DNA of 64,000 bases, from NCBI GenBank assembly GCA_017948555.1, contig JAFMYY010000007.1, forward strand, positions 1 through 64,000. Reading direction: 5' to 3'. This document shows positions 39,104-48,539 of the stretch, in pieces (positions within the stretch are counted from its first letter, which is position 1; every line of letters starts with the position of its first letter). The notes under the pieces were generated by a model. The model was not told the DNA's origin. It saw only the letters and a list, made by a program, of their open reading frames with translations, and made no database searches. Source of the stretch: Cesiribacteraceae bacterium YIM B00369 (lineage in GTDB: Bacteria; Bacteroidota; Bacteroidia; Cytophagales; Cyclobacteriaceae). The translations under genes and the position numbers were made by a program.

Positions 39104-41887
39104 TCACATAGCTGATGTAAAAGAGTATTCTCCTGAACCTACCTCAAACACAGCTCTGTCCCCTTCCATCCGTAAAAATTTAACCCCGTCAGCTGAAGTA
39201 AGTGCCTTGCCTCCTTCTTTCACAACATTTTGAGAGCGGGCAGGAATATGTACTTCGGCTCTTGTATTACCTGGTATGGAAATATTCCAGCTAAAACGCT
39301 TCTTATCTTTTTTCCACCCACTTTTGATCAGCCCGTGAATTGAATGGTAACTGGCATCTACATAATCTAGATCTTCCAGCTTCAAAGGATTCATGACAAT
39401 CCTTTTAAAGCCCGGGTTTTCAAGGCTGGATTTTATTCCGGCCAGATGTTCGAAATCCCATATTATCAGGTCGCCTAACATCATTACATGATTATAGGAG
39501 TTCATATTGGGGGCAGCTGTGTTACCATTCCACAGTTCCCAAATAGTAGTGGCACCATTTTCTACCATATATCCCCAGCTTGGGTAGGTGGTGTTAACCG
39601 CTAACTTATAAGCAAGCTCAGAACGGCCATACTCCGTAAGGCTCCGCAGCAACCATTGCGTGCCAACCACGCCGGTGCTTAAGTGCCCCCCATTCTCTAC
39701 CTCAATAATATTTACAATTGTATTAAGCAGGGCCTCCTTATGTTTTTCCGGCACAAGCCCAAAATACAGAGCCAGCAGGTTATCGGTTAATTTATTATCG
39801 CCATAATAAGCGCTGTCTGCATGAAAGAACTTATCATTAAAGGCCTTTTTTACCTTTTCCGCCGTTGCCTGGTAACCTTTAATATCCTCCTCATTTCCCG
39901 TCAGGCGGGCGAAGCGCTGCATCATTTGCAAATATTTATAGTGGTAGGCAGTAGAAATTAACTGGCTGGGATTTTTCACGTTTGCATTCATGCCTCTGCC
40001 CTCTTCAATGGTGGCAGGGGGTGCGCACCAGTCGCCATAGCTGTCTTTGGTAAGGATGAAATCCTCCGTCATATACAGGTCCTGCATATACTGAAGCCAC
40101 TTTTTCATAGAGGGGTAATGTTTCTCCAAAGGCTTTACATTACCATACTGTTGGTACAGCATATCGGCAATAAAGAGATAAGTACCAGCCCATGACATAT
40201 TATCGCTATAATACCTCCAGTATGCAGGTGCGACATCCGGAATAGATCCATCTTCCTTTTGTGCATTCTTAATATCGTCCAGCCACTTTGCATAAAGTTT
40301 TCCGTTGTCAAAAATAAAGCTCTCCCCATAGGCACTGGTCGGACGGTCGCCAAGCCATGGCTGCCGCTCGTTCCGCTGAGGGCAATCCACAGGCATTCCT
40401 TTATAATTCCCTCTTATGCCCCAATAGGCATTTTTGAAAACCTGATTCAGGACAGAACTGGAGGTTTTGAAAGCTCCTACTGTTGCCATGGCATCATACA
40501 CCACCCTGCCCTCGAAATCATCTACAGCAGGCTTGCCGGGATAGCCGGTCACTTCTACATAACGGAATCCATGGTATACAAAGGAAGGCTCCCACACTTC
40601 TTCCTCTCCGCCTTTCAGGATGTAAACATCAGTTGCCCTGGCATCGCGGAGGTTTTCGACTTCTATCTCACCATTCTCATTCAGCACCTCTGCAAAACGC
40701 AGGGTAACTTTTTCGCCGCTTTTTCCTTTTACCTTCATTCTCACCCAGCCTGTCATATTCTGGCCCATGTCCACTATATAGGTTCCTGGTTTCAGTTGCT
40801 TCACGGATACTGGCTTAATGGTTTCCATTACTTTCATATTCTCATTCATCTGAGCTTCCAGGGTTCCCGTGGGCTCCTGAACATACTCTGCCTGTAACCA
40901 TTGGCTTTCGTCAAAACCAACTTTATTCCATCCGGGCATTTCTTTTCGGGCATCATACTCTTCGCCATCATACTCATTATTTGTTCTGATGGGTCCATCG
41001 GCAGTCATTTTCCAGCTGCTGTCCGTCCGGATCCTTTCGCTGGTACCATCGGTATATTCAATTACTAAGTTCAGCAGCATTTTAGGATAGCCGAAGGTCT
41101 TGATTTTATATGGCTTGTAATCCTGCCGCATGGTGTAAAAGCGTCCGTTTCCTAAAATGGTACCAATTACATTTTTCCCTTTCCGAAGCTCCTCAGTAAC
41201 ATCGAAGGTATTGTATTTAACATTTTCAGAATAATCGGTAGGAGAAGGTGCAAGCACCTGATCGCCTATGCGCTGGCCGTTGATATAAAGTTCGTAAAGA
41301 CCAAGCCCCATGATATACACTTTCGCCTGCTTAATTTCTTTAGGTGTTTCAAACTCTTTGCGGAAATAGCGGGCTGAGAGTCGTGCGAATTTATCTTCCC
41401 GGTCCCAGGGAAAGGAGCGGTCCATACCAATCCAGCGGCCCCACCAGTCAGAATAATTCAACTGCCCCATGCTCCAGTAGGCTCCTTCGCTCCACGAACT
41501 TTCTCCTTTATTGGTCCATACTTTTACTTTCCAGTAGCAATCGTCCCTGCTTTCGAGCCGCTCTCCATTATAAGCAACCAATACAGATTCACCGGAGGCT
41601 ACTTTTCCGGAATTCCACAGGTCACCTTCATCAGCCGCCAGCTTTTCAGGGGTGGATGCTACCAGTACCTGGTAGGCTGTTTGCTCTACGCTGCGCTGGC
41701 TGCTGTATATTTCCCAGCTCAGGCGGGGTTTCTTCGCATCAATTCCTTCCGGATTCACCAGCATCTCAGTTTGCAGGTTCTTCAATAAAATTTCTCCTGC
41801 AGTATTCCCTTTAAATGCTGTGGCCAATACTCCTGAAAGTACCAGAAGGAACGTAAAGAATATACTATGTCTCATTTGTTTGTCCAT
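39104..41887 (-). CDS. GH78 alpha-L-rhamnosidase (second copy)
   Basis: A 927-residue exported enzyme (alternative ATG at 41875; signal FFTFLLVLSGVLATA). Layout: Ig-like N-domain starting LQTEMLVNPEGIDAKKPRLSWEI, lectin-like beta domain (about 175-340, LGLYELYINGQRIGDQVLAPSPTDY), catalytic (alpha/alpha)6 barrel with the acidic signature VDCPQRNERQPWLGD, then NGATTIWELWNG and the C-terminal beta-sandwich (IHGLIKSGWKKDKKRFSWNI). It differs from the first copy in the catalytic segment (PQRNERQPWLGD versus PHREKLGWLEQ), which suggests a different subsite, for example RG-I backbone-end versus side-chain rhamnose. The position between the sialidase-like gene and the SGNH esterase supports acting on acetylated rhamnogalacturonan oligomers. 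Confidence 0.92.
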   Translation of the reverse strand: MDKQMRHSIFFTFLLVLSGVLATAFKGNTAGEILLKNLQTEMLVNPEGIDAKKPRLSWEIYSSQRSVEQTAYQVLVASTPEKLAADEGDLWNSGKVASGESVLVAYNGERLESRDDCYWKVKVWTNKGESSWSEGAYWSMGQLNYSDWWGRWIGMDRSFPWDREDKFARLSARYFRKEFETPKEIKQAKVYIMGLGLYELYINGQRIGDQVLAPSPTDYSENVKYNTFDVTEELRKGKNVIGTILGNGRFYTMRQDYKPYKIKTFGYPKMLLNLVIEYTDGTSERIRTDSSWKMTADGPIRTNNEYDGEEYDARKEMPGWNKVGFDESQWLQAEYVQEPTGTLEAQMNENMKVMETIKPVSVKQLKPGTYIVDMGQNMTGWVRMKVKGKSGEKVTLRFAEVLNENGEIEVENLRDARATDVYILKGGEEEVWEPSFVYHGFRYVEVTGYPGKPAVDDFEGRVVYDAMATVGAFKTSSSVLNQVFKNAYWGIRGNYKGMPVDCPQRNERQPWLGDRPTSAYGESFIFDNGKLYAKWLDDIKNAQKEDGSIPDVAPAYWRYYSDNMSWAGTYLFIADMLYQQYGNVKPLEKHYPSMKKWLQYMQDLYMTEDFILTKDSYGDWCAPPATIEEGRGMNANVKNPSQLISTAYHYKYLQMMQRFARLTGNEEDIKGYQATAEKVKKAFNDKFFHADSAYYGDNKLTDNLLALYFGLVPEKHKEALLNTIVNIIEVENGGHLSTGVVGTQWLLRSLTEYGRSELAYKLAVNTTYPSWGYMVENGATTIWELWNGNTAAPNMNSYNHVMMLGDLIIWDFEHLAGIKSSLENPGFKRIVMNPLKLEDLDYVDASYHSIHGLIKSGWKKDKKRFSWNISIPGNTRAEVHIPARSQNVVKEGGKALTSADGVKFLRMEGDRAVFEVGSGEYSFTSAM

Positions 41888-41953
41888 ATTATCAAGCTTG
41901 TGCGAATTTTATCTTTTCCTATCTTATGAAAGATAAAGTTTCCTTTTATTGCC

Positions 41954-43414
41954 TTAGCGCTTTTTCTTCCAGACTGGTCCGTTGCTGCGAAAAGGAACAG
42001 CGGGAAGCCCTTCTTTATTAAACAAATTAGGTTGTGCTGCTTCGTTCCAGGCAAAGCGGACCTGCTGAGGCGATTTTACCTCTTCTGCTGAAACAATTAC
42101 CTTATTTTTCCCTTTTATTACAGCTTTGGCAGGTACGAAATTTCCGTCTGCGCCGGCCACTTCAAAATAGGTAAGCGGCATTTCATTTCCACTTTTTAAG
42201 CCACTGCCGGTATGAGAGAAAATTAATATTAGTTTGTTTCCTCTGGTTTTCATGCTCCTGAAGACAGGCCCCGAATACACCAGCGATTCTTTGCCGTAGT
42301 CTTTGGCCAGGGCCAAACGGGCCAGACGCCTGCCAACTTCCCATTTATAGGTTGGGTGAAGTTCTTCCGGATTATCATTTAAATCTGTCGTCACGACCAT
42401 GCCTGTATGAGGAATTTGCAGGGCTGCAGTCTGGGCCTCCCAAAACCCGGGCAGTGTTTCCTCTGTTAAAGGATACTTGCCCCTGCTGTCAGAGTACCGG
42501 AAAGGCACAATCTGTACATAGTAAAAGGGAAGTTCCTCCTCCCGCCAGATACTGCGCCAGGTATGAATCATGGCCTCCATCTTATCGGTATATTCAAAAG
42601 CTTCATTTTGAAAAGCATTCGTTTCTCCCTGATACCACAAAAAGCCTCTCAAAGCAAATGGTGCCAGCGGCTGAATCATACTGTAAAAGAACTTTCCGGC
42701 GTTAAGGTCGTCAATCACTTCAGGGTCAAGCGGAACCCGCGGATCAAAATCTGCCTGTGAAGCAAATGCTTCTTCCGGTGCCCAGCGTTCAATAGGACTT
42801 CCGGGTATAGCTGAGGAAATGATTCCAACAGGAACATTAAGCTCTTGCCGGAGCTTAGCTGCAAAAAAATAGCCAGCAGCCGAAAAGTCCTTTACCGCCT
42901 CAAAATCCGTTTCTTCCCAACCTCTGTTCTGGCCGTTTCCTTCATACAGGCTGCGCTTTACCAGAAACAGCCGCAGCCCTCTGTCCCTGACATTTTTAAG
43001 CTCTTCCGCCGTAAGCCCTTTACTCCTCACTGCATCTGAAAATTTGGCACTTTTATTCATGGAATATTCCATGTTTGACTGTCCTGAGCAAAGCCACACC
43101 TCTCCAACAAGGATATTTTTCAGCACAATGGTATTTGTTCCTGAAATGGTCAATTGAGCGGGCTCCATTGATGTAGTTAAAGGATCCAGAACCACTTCCC
43201 ATTTTCCTGAACTGTTGGCAGTGGCTGTTTTGGTCTGGTTGCCAAAGTGCACCCTTACCGTTTCACCTTCCGCCGCGGTTCCCCAAACGGGAAGGGGTTT
43301 ATTGCGCTGCAGCACCATGTTGCTGCCCAGAATTTCAGGAAGACTTACCTCTGCATTGGCGCAGAAAGCAAGCAGTAACAAAAGAATTAATATGTATGGC
43401 TTTTTTATATGCAT
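41954..43414 (-). CDS. Sialate O-acetylesterase-like SGNH esterase
   Basis: A 486-residue exported esterase. Sec signal peptide 1-21 (ILILLLLLAFCANA). A beta-sandwich N-domain (about 25-105, PEILGSNMVLQRNKPLPVWGTAA) precedes the SGNH block I nucleophile S113 (WLCSGQSNMEYSM), then WYQGETNAF and the catalytic Asp/His near residue 380 (DLNDNPEELHPTYKWEVGRRL). SIAE-type proteins in pectin loci remove acetyl groups from rhamnogalacturonan rather than sialic acid. Upstream lies GH105, downstream GH78, so deacetylation of oligogalacturonates or RG oligomers is likely. Confidence 0.85.
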   Translation of the reverse strand: MHIKKPYILILLLLLAFCANAEVSLPEILGSNMVLQRNKPLPVWGTAAEGETVRVHFGNQTKTATANSSGKWEVVLDPLTTSMEPAQLTISGTNTIVLKNILVGEVWLCSGQSNMEYSMNKSAKFSDAVRSKGLTAEELKNVRDRGLRLFLVKRSLYEGNGQNRGWEETDFEAVKDFSAAGYFFAAKLRQELNVPVGIISSAIPGSPIERWAPEEAFASQADFDPRVPLDPEVIDDLNAGKFFYSMIQPLAPFALRGFLWYQGETNAFQNEAFEYTDKMEAMIHTWRSIWREEELPFYYVQIVPFRYSDSRGKYPLTEETLPGFWEAQTAALQIPHTGMVVTTDLNDNPEELHPTYKWEVGRRLARLALAKDYGKESLVYSGPVFRSMKTRGNKLILIFSHTGSGLKSGNEMPLTYFEVAGADGNFVPAKAVIKGKNKVIVSAEEVKSPQQVRFAWNEAAQPNLFNKEGLPAVPFRSNGPVWKKKR

Positions 43415-43568
43415 TATTTATTTGAATAAGCGGGATTTGTATTTCAGAACCCTTTCTAAAACAATAAAGAGTAAGCTTTCCTGCCCTCGTCGAAAAATGC
43501 CCGAACCGGCGATATGGAAAACTTCCGGCTCTTCCGGTTTAACTTACGATTTCTTCGTCTTTCTTCTG

Positions 43569-44801
43569 CTATGAGTTCTTAAGTGAAACTTCTTTATTCT
43601 TAGCTTTTTCATGTTCTATACTTGCCCAGATAAATGGAGCAATAGCTTTTGGGTCGTTCTCCCGGATGGGTTCACCTATATAATATTCGAAGCTGCCATC
43701 ACGATCTGCACTTAAGCCTGCTACTACGCAGCATTGGGTAATCGTTTCTGTTCCATCGGCTTCTTCTTTAATAAACTGGTCCAGTAAGCCCTGATACCCT
43801 TTGTCGGCCACTGCGAGGTATGACTCATCCAGGTACCCTTCCCGCACTGCTTTATATAGAAAATATACATACATGCCGGATGCTGAAGACTCAAGGTAGT
43901 TACCTTCCCTGTCGCCCTGATCCACCACCTGGTACCATACTCCTGTTTCTTCATCCTGGTATTTTTTAATTCCGGCCGCCACTTTTTGAATGTTGTCGAT
44001 TACTGCCTCTCTTCCTTCATGATTTTCCGGCAGGTGATCTAACATGTCTACCAGTGCCATTCCGAACCAGCCGATACTTCTTCCCCAAAAGGAGGGAGAG
44101 GTACCGGTTTCTTTATCAGCCCAAATCTGCTCTTTACTTTCATCCCAGCCATGGTAGAACAAGCCTTTTTCAGGATCATAAGTGTGCTTTGAGATCAACC
44201 TGATTTGCTTTACTGCATCATCATAAAGGGCAGGTTCGTTAAATTCTTTTGCATACTGCGCAAGGAAAGGAGCCCCCATATACAAGCCATCCAGCCACAT
44301 CTGGTGGGTATAGCGTTTTTTGTGCCAGAAGCCTCCTTCGCTGGTTCGCGGGTGTTCGCGCATCTGATCGCGCAGGGTTTCTATGGCCGTTTTATATTTT
44401 TCATCACCTGTTTCTTCGTAGAGAGTAAAGAGAACTTTACCTGCATTGATCAGGTCAATATTGTACTTTTCTCTTTCATAGGTTGTGATATCCCCATCCT
44501 CAGTAATAATTGTATCGGTATAAGCTTCTACATATTTATAATAAGCAGTGTCGCCGGTATATGCCCACATGTCCAGCATGGCTTTGCCAATAAGGCCCTG
44601 GTGATAGCCCCAGCGTGGCGCATCTGTATGATCGCTTTTCCACAGCTCAGGATATCTTTCCATTTCCGACTGCGCCATCTCCACGGAATATAGCTCCCCT
44701 TCCTGTTCCTGCACATCTGCAGTTTCCTTTTGAGAGCTACAGCCAAAGGTGCAAATACTTATAATTGAAACAACCGCTATTTTTAAATATGCTTTCTTCA
44801 T
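43569..44801 (-). CDS. GH105 unsaturated rhamnogalacturonyl/galacturonyl hydrolase
   Basis: A 410-residue lipoprotein (C21, motif CTFGC) with an (alpha/alpha)6 barrel of the YteR/YesR family. The catalytic aspartate is D171 in HQMWLDGLYMGAPFLAQYA; other hallmarks are RWGYHQGLIGKAMLDMW, GTSPSFWGRSIGWFGMALVD and ESSASGMYVYFLYKAV. The enzyme hydrates and releases the 4,5-unsaturated uronic acid left by pectate or rhamnogalacturonan lyases. The pectate lyase at the right edge would supply such ends. It is 22 bp after the esterase gene on the same strand. Confidence 0.92.
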   Translation of the reverse strand: MKKAYLKIAVVSIISICTFGCSSQKETADVQEQEGELYSVEMAQSEMERYPELWKSDHTDAPRWGYHQGLIGKAMLDMWAYTGDTAYYKYVEAYTDTIITEDGDITTYEREKYNIDLINAGKVLFTLYEETGDEKYKTAIETLRDQMREHPRTSEGGFWHKKRYTHQMWLDGLYMGAPFLAQYAKEFNEPALYDDAVKQIRLISKHTYDPEKGLFYHGWDESKEQIWADKETGTSPSFWGRSIGWFGMALVDMLDHLPENHEGREAVIDNIQKVAAGIKKYQDEETGVWYQVVDQGDREGNYLESSASGMYVYFLYKAVREGYLDESYLAVADKGYQGLLDQFIKEEADGTETITQCCVVAGLSADRDGSFEYYIGEPIRENDPKAIAPFIWASIEHEKAKNKEVSLKNS

Positions 44802-44823
44802 GCTGAAATCTAACTTTTAATGC

Positions 44824-46260
44824 TTACTGTTTGGCGTTTTCTAATGCCTTGTTCAATGCTGAAATACCTTTGATTGCATTCTTTGGAAGCTTTTCTCCCT
44901 CAGCGCCAAAAACATATAGTTCGGGATATTCTTCTATGGTCACTTTCGTTTCGTCTATTTCCCCTTCTTTATTTTGCACCCTGCTAAGGTCGAGCCCCAG
45001 GTGCTCTGCCAAAAACTTGTACATAGCCATTCGCTTGGATACTCCATAGTCGTGACCCTCGCCTGCGAAGTGACTGTTCTTTACCAGCTCTTCCTTATCA
45101 TACAGGCCATACACCTTTTGAATGAAAGGATATTCCAGTTCAGGCACCGTGTGGGTCCAGTCTTTACCATCGGAAATGATCAGCTGGGGCCTTGGAGCCA
45201 CCATAGCTGCTATTTCCGCATTATTTGTTCCTCCTCCACATAAGTGAATGGGCATTCCGCTTTCGCAGGGGCAGCCACCAAACATATGGCTGGATACCAT
45301 AACCACCGGCACACTTACTTTTACTCTGTCGTCGATGGCGGAAAGCAACATCGTTTGAGAACCGCCACCAGAACCACCTGTAACGGCGATCTGCTCAGGG
45401 TCTGCTCCTTTCAGAGAGGTAAGGAAATCCAGGATACGCATGCCATTGAGAGCCTGAATAGTGTGAGCAATGCTTCTCCGGTGGTCTTCCGGTTTAAACT
45501 GGAGGAGTGATTCACCCCAGGCAAAAAGGTCGTAGCTAAAAGCTATGCCCCCCATACGGGCAAGGGTAGCACAGCGGATCTGCATGTCGGCACGGTAACG
45601 GCCATCGCCGAAATGCCCGTTGGGGTTGAGTACAATGGGGGACTTGCCGGCTTGTTTGACCGGCCGATACAGGGAGCCTGTTACATACACACCCGGAAGT
45701 GTTTCGATGGCCACATTTTCCACTGTATAGCCATCCATTTTGCGTTTGTTGGTAATAATTGGCTTAGAGTCAGGTTTTTCAGGCATCGGGTTCAGCCCTA
45801 AAGCTGTCTGCATGCATTCTTTCAACTCTTTCCGGCGCTCTTCCAGGGAAGCTTTATCAGTATATAAAGAGGAAAGATACTCCAGCTGCCGTTCTGCCTG
45901 CTCTACAGGCCTGCGGTGGTATTCGAAAGACTTGATTTCGTATTTTGTTTCTGAATCTTTATTAAACTTCAGGTCAAAAGGAGTTAATACATTGGATAGT
46001 GTTTCTTCCAGACTATATTTCCGGATACGCCAGTCGGCATAGGGCAGCGTTTTACCTTCTACCAGCTTTTCGGGATACCGCAGGTCAATTTTAAATTCCT
46101 TCTCAATTTCTAACAATACCTCTTCTAAAGGTCTGGCGAACTGGTCATCTGCCGTTTGAGCTGAAACCTGTAAAGAAAGAATCATCAGGCACAGCAAACA
46201 ACCCAAAATGCTTTTTACGGCCGTTCTCTTTACCTGGCGTATTTTTATATTTTCTTTCAT
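44824..46260 (-). CDS. Exported alpha/beta-hydrolase esterase with STN-like N-domain
   Basis: A 478-residue exported protein; ATG 46260 preferred over a TTG at 46272. The signal peptide extends to about 35 (LGCLLCLMILSLQVSAQ). Residues 42-112 (ARPLEEVLLEIEKEFKIDLRY then YSLEETLSNVLTPFDLKFN) read like the STN/secretin-TonB short domain rather than part of an esterase. The catalytic alpha/beta-hydrolase follows: nucleophile S297 in the GxSxG elbow (VTGGSGGGSQTML), acid D364 or D367 (IISDGKDWTH) and H397 or H403 (NSHFAGEGHDYG). Acetyl-xylan-esterase-like enzymes of this kind remove acetyl groups from pectin or xylan. 13 bp after the kinase gene, so it is in the same operon. Confidence 0.75.
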   Translation of the reverse strand: MKENIKIRQVKRTAVKSILGCLLCLMILSLQVSAQTADDQFARPLEEVLLEIEKEFKIDLRYPEKLVEGKTLPYADWRIRKYSLEETLSNVLTPFDLKFNKDSETKYEIKSFEYHRRPVEQAERQLEYLSSLYTDKASLEERRKELKECMQTALGLNPMPEKPDSKPIITNKRKMDGYTVENVAIETLPGVYVTGSLYRPVKQAGKSPIVLNPNGHFGDGRYRADMQIRCATLARMGGIAFSYDLFAWGESLLQFKPEDHRRSIAHTIQALNGMRILDFLTSLKGADPEQIAVTGGSGGGSQTMLLSAIDDRVKVSVPVVMVSSHMFGGCPCESGMPIHLCGGGTNNAEIAAMVAPRPQLIISDGKDWTHTVPELEYPFIQKVYGLYDKEELVKNSHFAGEGHDYGVSKRMAMYKFLAEHLGLDLSRVQNKEGEIDETKVTIEEYPELYVFGAEGEKLPKNAIKGISALNKALENAKQ

Positions 46261-46273
46261 CTTTGTCTTCAAA

Positions 46274-47416
46274 TTATCTGAAAAGGTTTTCCGGCCACAG
46301 GTAACTTCCCGGTTTATTGGTCATAAACATTTCTTCTTTGCCCGAAACTTTCATTCGTACCACTCCATTGCCTAATTCAGTTACAGGTGTAAAAGAGGTA
46401 AAGCCTGCTTCACGAACTATGGCAAAGGCAGTAGCGCCTCCTTCAATCAACAGTTCATCAATGTGGATCCAGCTCAGCACCTTATTTACTGCCCTGGCCA
46501 CTCTTTCCTTCAGCACGCGGGAACTTTCTTCAAAACTGATAAGCCTTCCGCCCACAGTTACAATTACTTTATCACATTGCGCAAACTGCTTCAGTATTTC
46601 ATCTGCCCACACATTTACATCCTCCTCCTGAGCATACCTGCTATGAAGGATGGGGGGCATTTCCACTACCGGTATCCCGTTGCTGCCGCTTTCACGCACA
46701 AATTCCCGGCTATTGGCATGGGCACTTCCACAAACGATCAGTTGCTTACCACGGAATTTAAAATTCTTCAAAAAGATCCTTCCCTTTCCCGGAAACTGCA
46801 CTCTGAGAAAAGCCTCAAAGAAAGCCGCACTACCTGCCGGTAAAACATTTTTGGTCAGCTGCAAAGCCTGCTCCTCCATATCGGCCCTGGAGGAGGCATC
46901 AGGAACACTTATTATTTCTGTTAAGCTTAATCCCAGCGTTGCTGAAATATCCGGATGGTAGCGATCGGCCAGTAATTTCTCCACTTCTGAAAAGGTGGCA
47001 GGGAAATCAGGATCGCTGGCAAAGCTGGTTTCATTAAGAGGAATGCCATTGACATAATAAATCCCATTTGCCACTGTTCTGCCTGTTGCCGGATTAGCTG
47101 ATATTAACAGTACCTTTTCTTTTTCAAAGACATCAAGTGCCACTTCCAGTTCAGCCAACACATGGCCCCGGATAACAGAATCTGTTTTCTTAAATATGGA
47201 GGTAACACCGGCTTTTTTCAGCCTGGTCAGTAATCTCCCGGTTTCCCTGATTGCATCCTTCAACTCCATTGAGCGGGTATCGGTAGCTATTACCAATACG
47301 TCGGCTTCGGGCAGGGAAGTAACTTCTGTAGCAAAGGCAACACGAAGCCCGTACCGAAGGCAAACGCCCGCGATTTCCGCTGCACCGGTCATATCATCTG
47401 CTACAACTACAATCAT
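46274..47416 (-). CDS. DUF1537 acid-sugar kinase, threonate/erythronate type
   Basis: A 380-residue cytoplasmic kinase of the DUF1537 family, shorter than the copy at 13078-14478. The N-terminal substrate domain begins VVVADDMTGAAEIAG (D7, D8), and KKTDSVIRGHV follows. The C-terminal nucleotide domain carries LLIEGGATAFAIV (the GG motif near 340) and ends TELGNGVVRMK. It overlaps the end of pdxA by 4 nt (ATGA), so translation is coupled. In characterised systems DUF1537 kinase and PdxA2 together convert D-threonate (DtnK) or D-erythronate (DenK) to dihydroxyacetone phosphate plus CO2. The same two-step route is proposed here; which tetronate isomer is used cannot be told. Confidence 0.87.
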   Translation of the reverse strand: MIVVVADDMTGAAEIAGVCLRYGLRVAFATEVTSLPEADVLVIATDTRSMELKDAIRETGRLLTRLKKAGVTSIFKKTDSVIRGHVLAELEVALDVFEKEKVLLISANPATGRTVANGIYYVNGIPLNETSFASDPDFPATFSEVEKLLADRYHPDISATLGLSLTEIISVPDASSRADMEEQALQLTKNVLPAGSAAFFEAFLRVQFPGKGRIFLKNFKFRGKQLIVCGSAHANSREFVRESGSNGIPVVEMPPILHSRYAQEEDVNVWADEILKQFAQCDKVIVTVGGRLISFEESSRVLKERVARAVNKVLSWIHIDELLIEGGATAFAIVREAGFTSFTPVTELGNGVVRMKVSGKEEMFMTNKPGSYLWPENLFR

Positions 47417-48441
47417 TTTTTTTTATTTTCAGACATTTGAACAGCATACTCTATTGCGAGAACAGTGGCATCTTCGGACGCTATGCCTTTACCGGCAATT
47501 TCAAAGGCAGTACCATGATCTACCGACACCCGGATAATGGGCAGGCCAAGGGTTATATTTACTCCCTTTACACTTTCCATTTTTTTGGCTTTATTATCCC
47601 AAACAAAGCCTTTTACCTTAAATGGAATATGACCCTGATCGTGGTACATGGCCACCACTCCATCGTAAAAACCTTGTGCAGCCTTTGCGAAAAGAGTGTC
47701 GGGAGGAACAGGACCTTCCGCCTTCATTCCTAATGCCACTGCTTCTTTCACAGCAGGGAGGATCTCTTTTTCGTCTTCATCACCAAACAAGCCGCCATCA
47801 CTGGCATGAGGGTTTAATCCGGCCACGCCAATTTTAGGTTCTGGAATGCCAAACTGTCTACAGGCATCATGCAAAAGCTTAATTACATCCAAAATCCTTT
47901 CTTTTTTTACCAGATCGCATGCCTGCCGAAGAGAAACGTGTGTACTGACGTGGATCACCCGCAAAGCTTCTTCTACCAGCAGCATTGCATAATTTTTGGT
48001 ATTGGTAAAATGAGCGTATATTTCAGTATGCCCGGCATAGCGATGCCCTGCCAGGTTAATTGATTCTTTATTAATAGGTGTCGTAACTGTTGCATCAATG
48101 GTTCCTTCCATTGCCAGCTCTATCACCTTTTTTACTGCTTCAAAAGCGGCATTTCCGGCCATTGCAGATACTTTCCCCGGCTCAAGCTCATTATACCTGA
48201 CATTTTTCAGGTCGTACACCTCTATAGTTCCGTACCTGTATTTCGCATCCTCCACCTTGTCTATAGCACGAATCTGTATTTTAGTTCCAAGCGTTTCGGC
48301 AGCCTTTTGCATGGTAAAGGCATCTCCTACCACAAAAGGGCGGCATTGATCATAAATTTCTTTCCTGCTGAGGGCTTTAAAAATAATTTCCGGTCCAATA
48401 CCCGCCGGATCTCCCATCGTAATTCCTATAATTGGCAGCAT
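47413..48441 (-). CDS. pdxA2: PdxA-family 4-phosphothreonate/erythronate dehydrogenase (PdxA2)
   Basis: A 342-residue NAD-dependent oxidative decarboxylase homologous to PdxA. Landmarks: ITMGDPAGIGPEI at the N-terminus, the metal-binding histidines in AGHRYAGHTEIYA, GLNPHASDGGLFGDED and AMYHDQGHIPFKV, and the terminal DHGTAFEIAGKG. Because the next gene is a DUF1537 kinase, and not a pyridoxal gene such as pdxJ, the PdxA2 role (4-phospho-D-threonate or -erythronate to dihydroxyacetone phosphate and CO2) is more likely than vitamin B6 synthesis. A 90-bp gap with a long inverted repeat separates it from the upstream alcohol dehydrogenase gene. Confidence 0.85.
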   Translation of the reverse strand: MLPIIGITMGDPAGIGPEIIFKALSRKEIYDQCRPFVVGDAFTMQKAAETLGTKIQIRAIDKVEDAKYRYGTIEVYDLKNVRYNELEPGKVSAMAGNAAFEAVKKVIELAMEGTIDATVTTPINKESINLAGHRYAGHTEIYAHFTNTKNYAMLLVEEALRVIHVSTHVSLRQACDLVKKERILDVIKLLHDACRQFGIPEPKIGVAGLNPHASDGGLFGDEDEKEILPAVKEAVALGMKAEGPVPPDTLFAKAAQGFYDGVVAMYHDQGHIPFKVKGFVWDNKAKKMESVKGVNITLGLPIIRVSVDHGTAFEIAGKGIASEDATVLAIEYAVQMSENKKK

Positions 48442-48481
48442 GATGCTTTTCTTGTTTCGTTTATAAATTTTGAATAATAGA

Positions 48482-48539
48482 TTGAGTGAATGATAGAATA
48501 ATATGTTTACTAGTAAATATTATTCTATCATTCACTCAA
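48482..48539. repeat. 23-bp perfect inverted repeat between ADH and pdxA
   Basis: Arms at 48482-48504 and 48517-48539 are exact reverse complements (23 of 23) around a 12-nt loop; the loop region itself holds a near-centred palindrome (TTTACTAGTAAA). The right arm contains the stop codon of the dehydrogenase (48532-48534), so a long AU-rich RNA hairpin forms between two genes of one operon. The arm core TGAATGATAGAAT recurs at 56318-56330. Could be a processing or attenuation hairpin or a remnant of a small repeat element. Confidence 0.7.

Noticed and set aside
47413-48441. PdxA as vitamin B6 enzyme
   Set aside because: The neighbour is a DUF1537 kinase overlapping by 4 nt, the known signature of acid-sugar catabolism; no pdxJ nearby.
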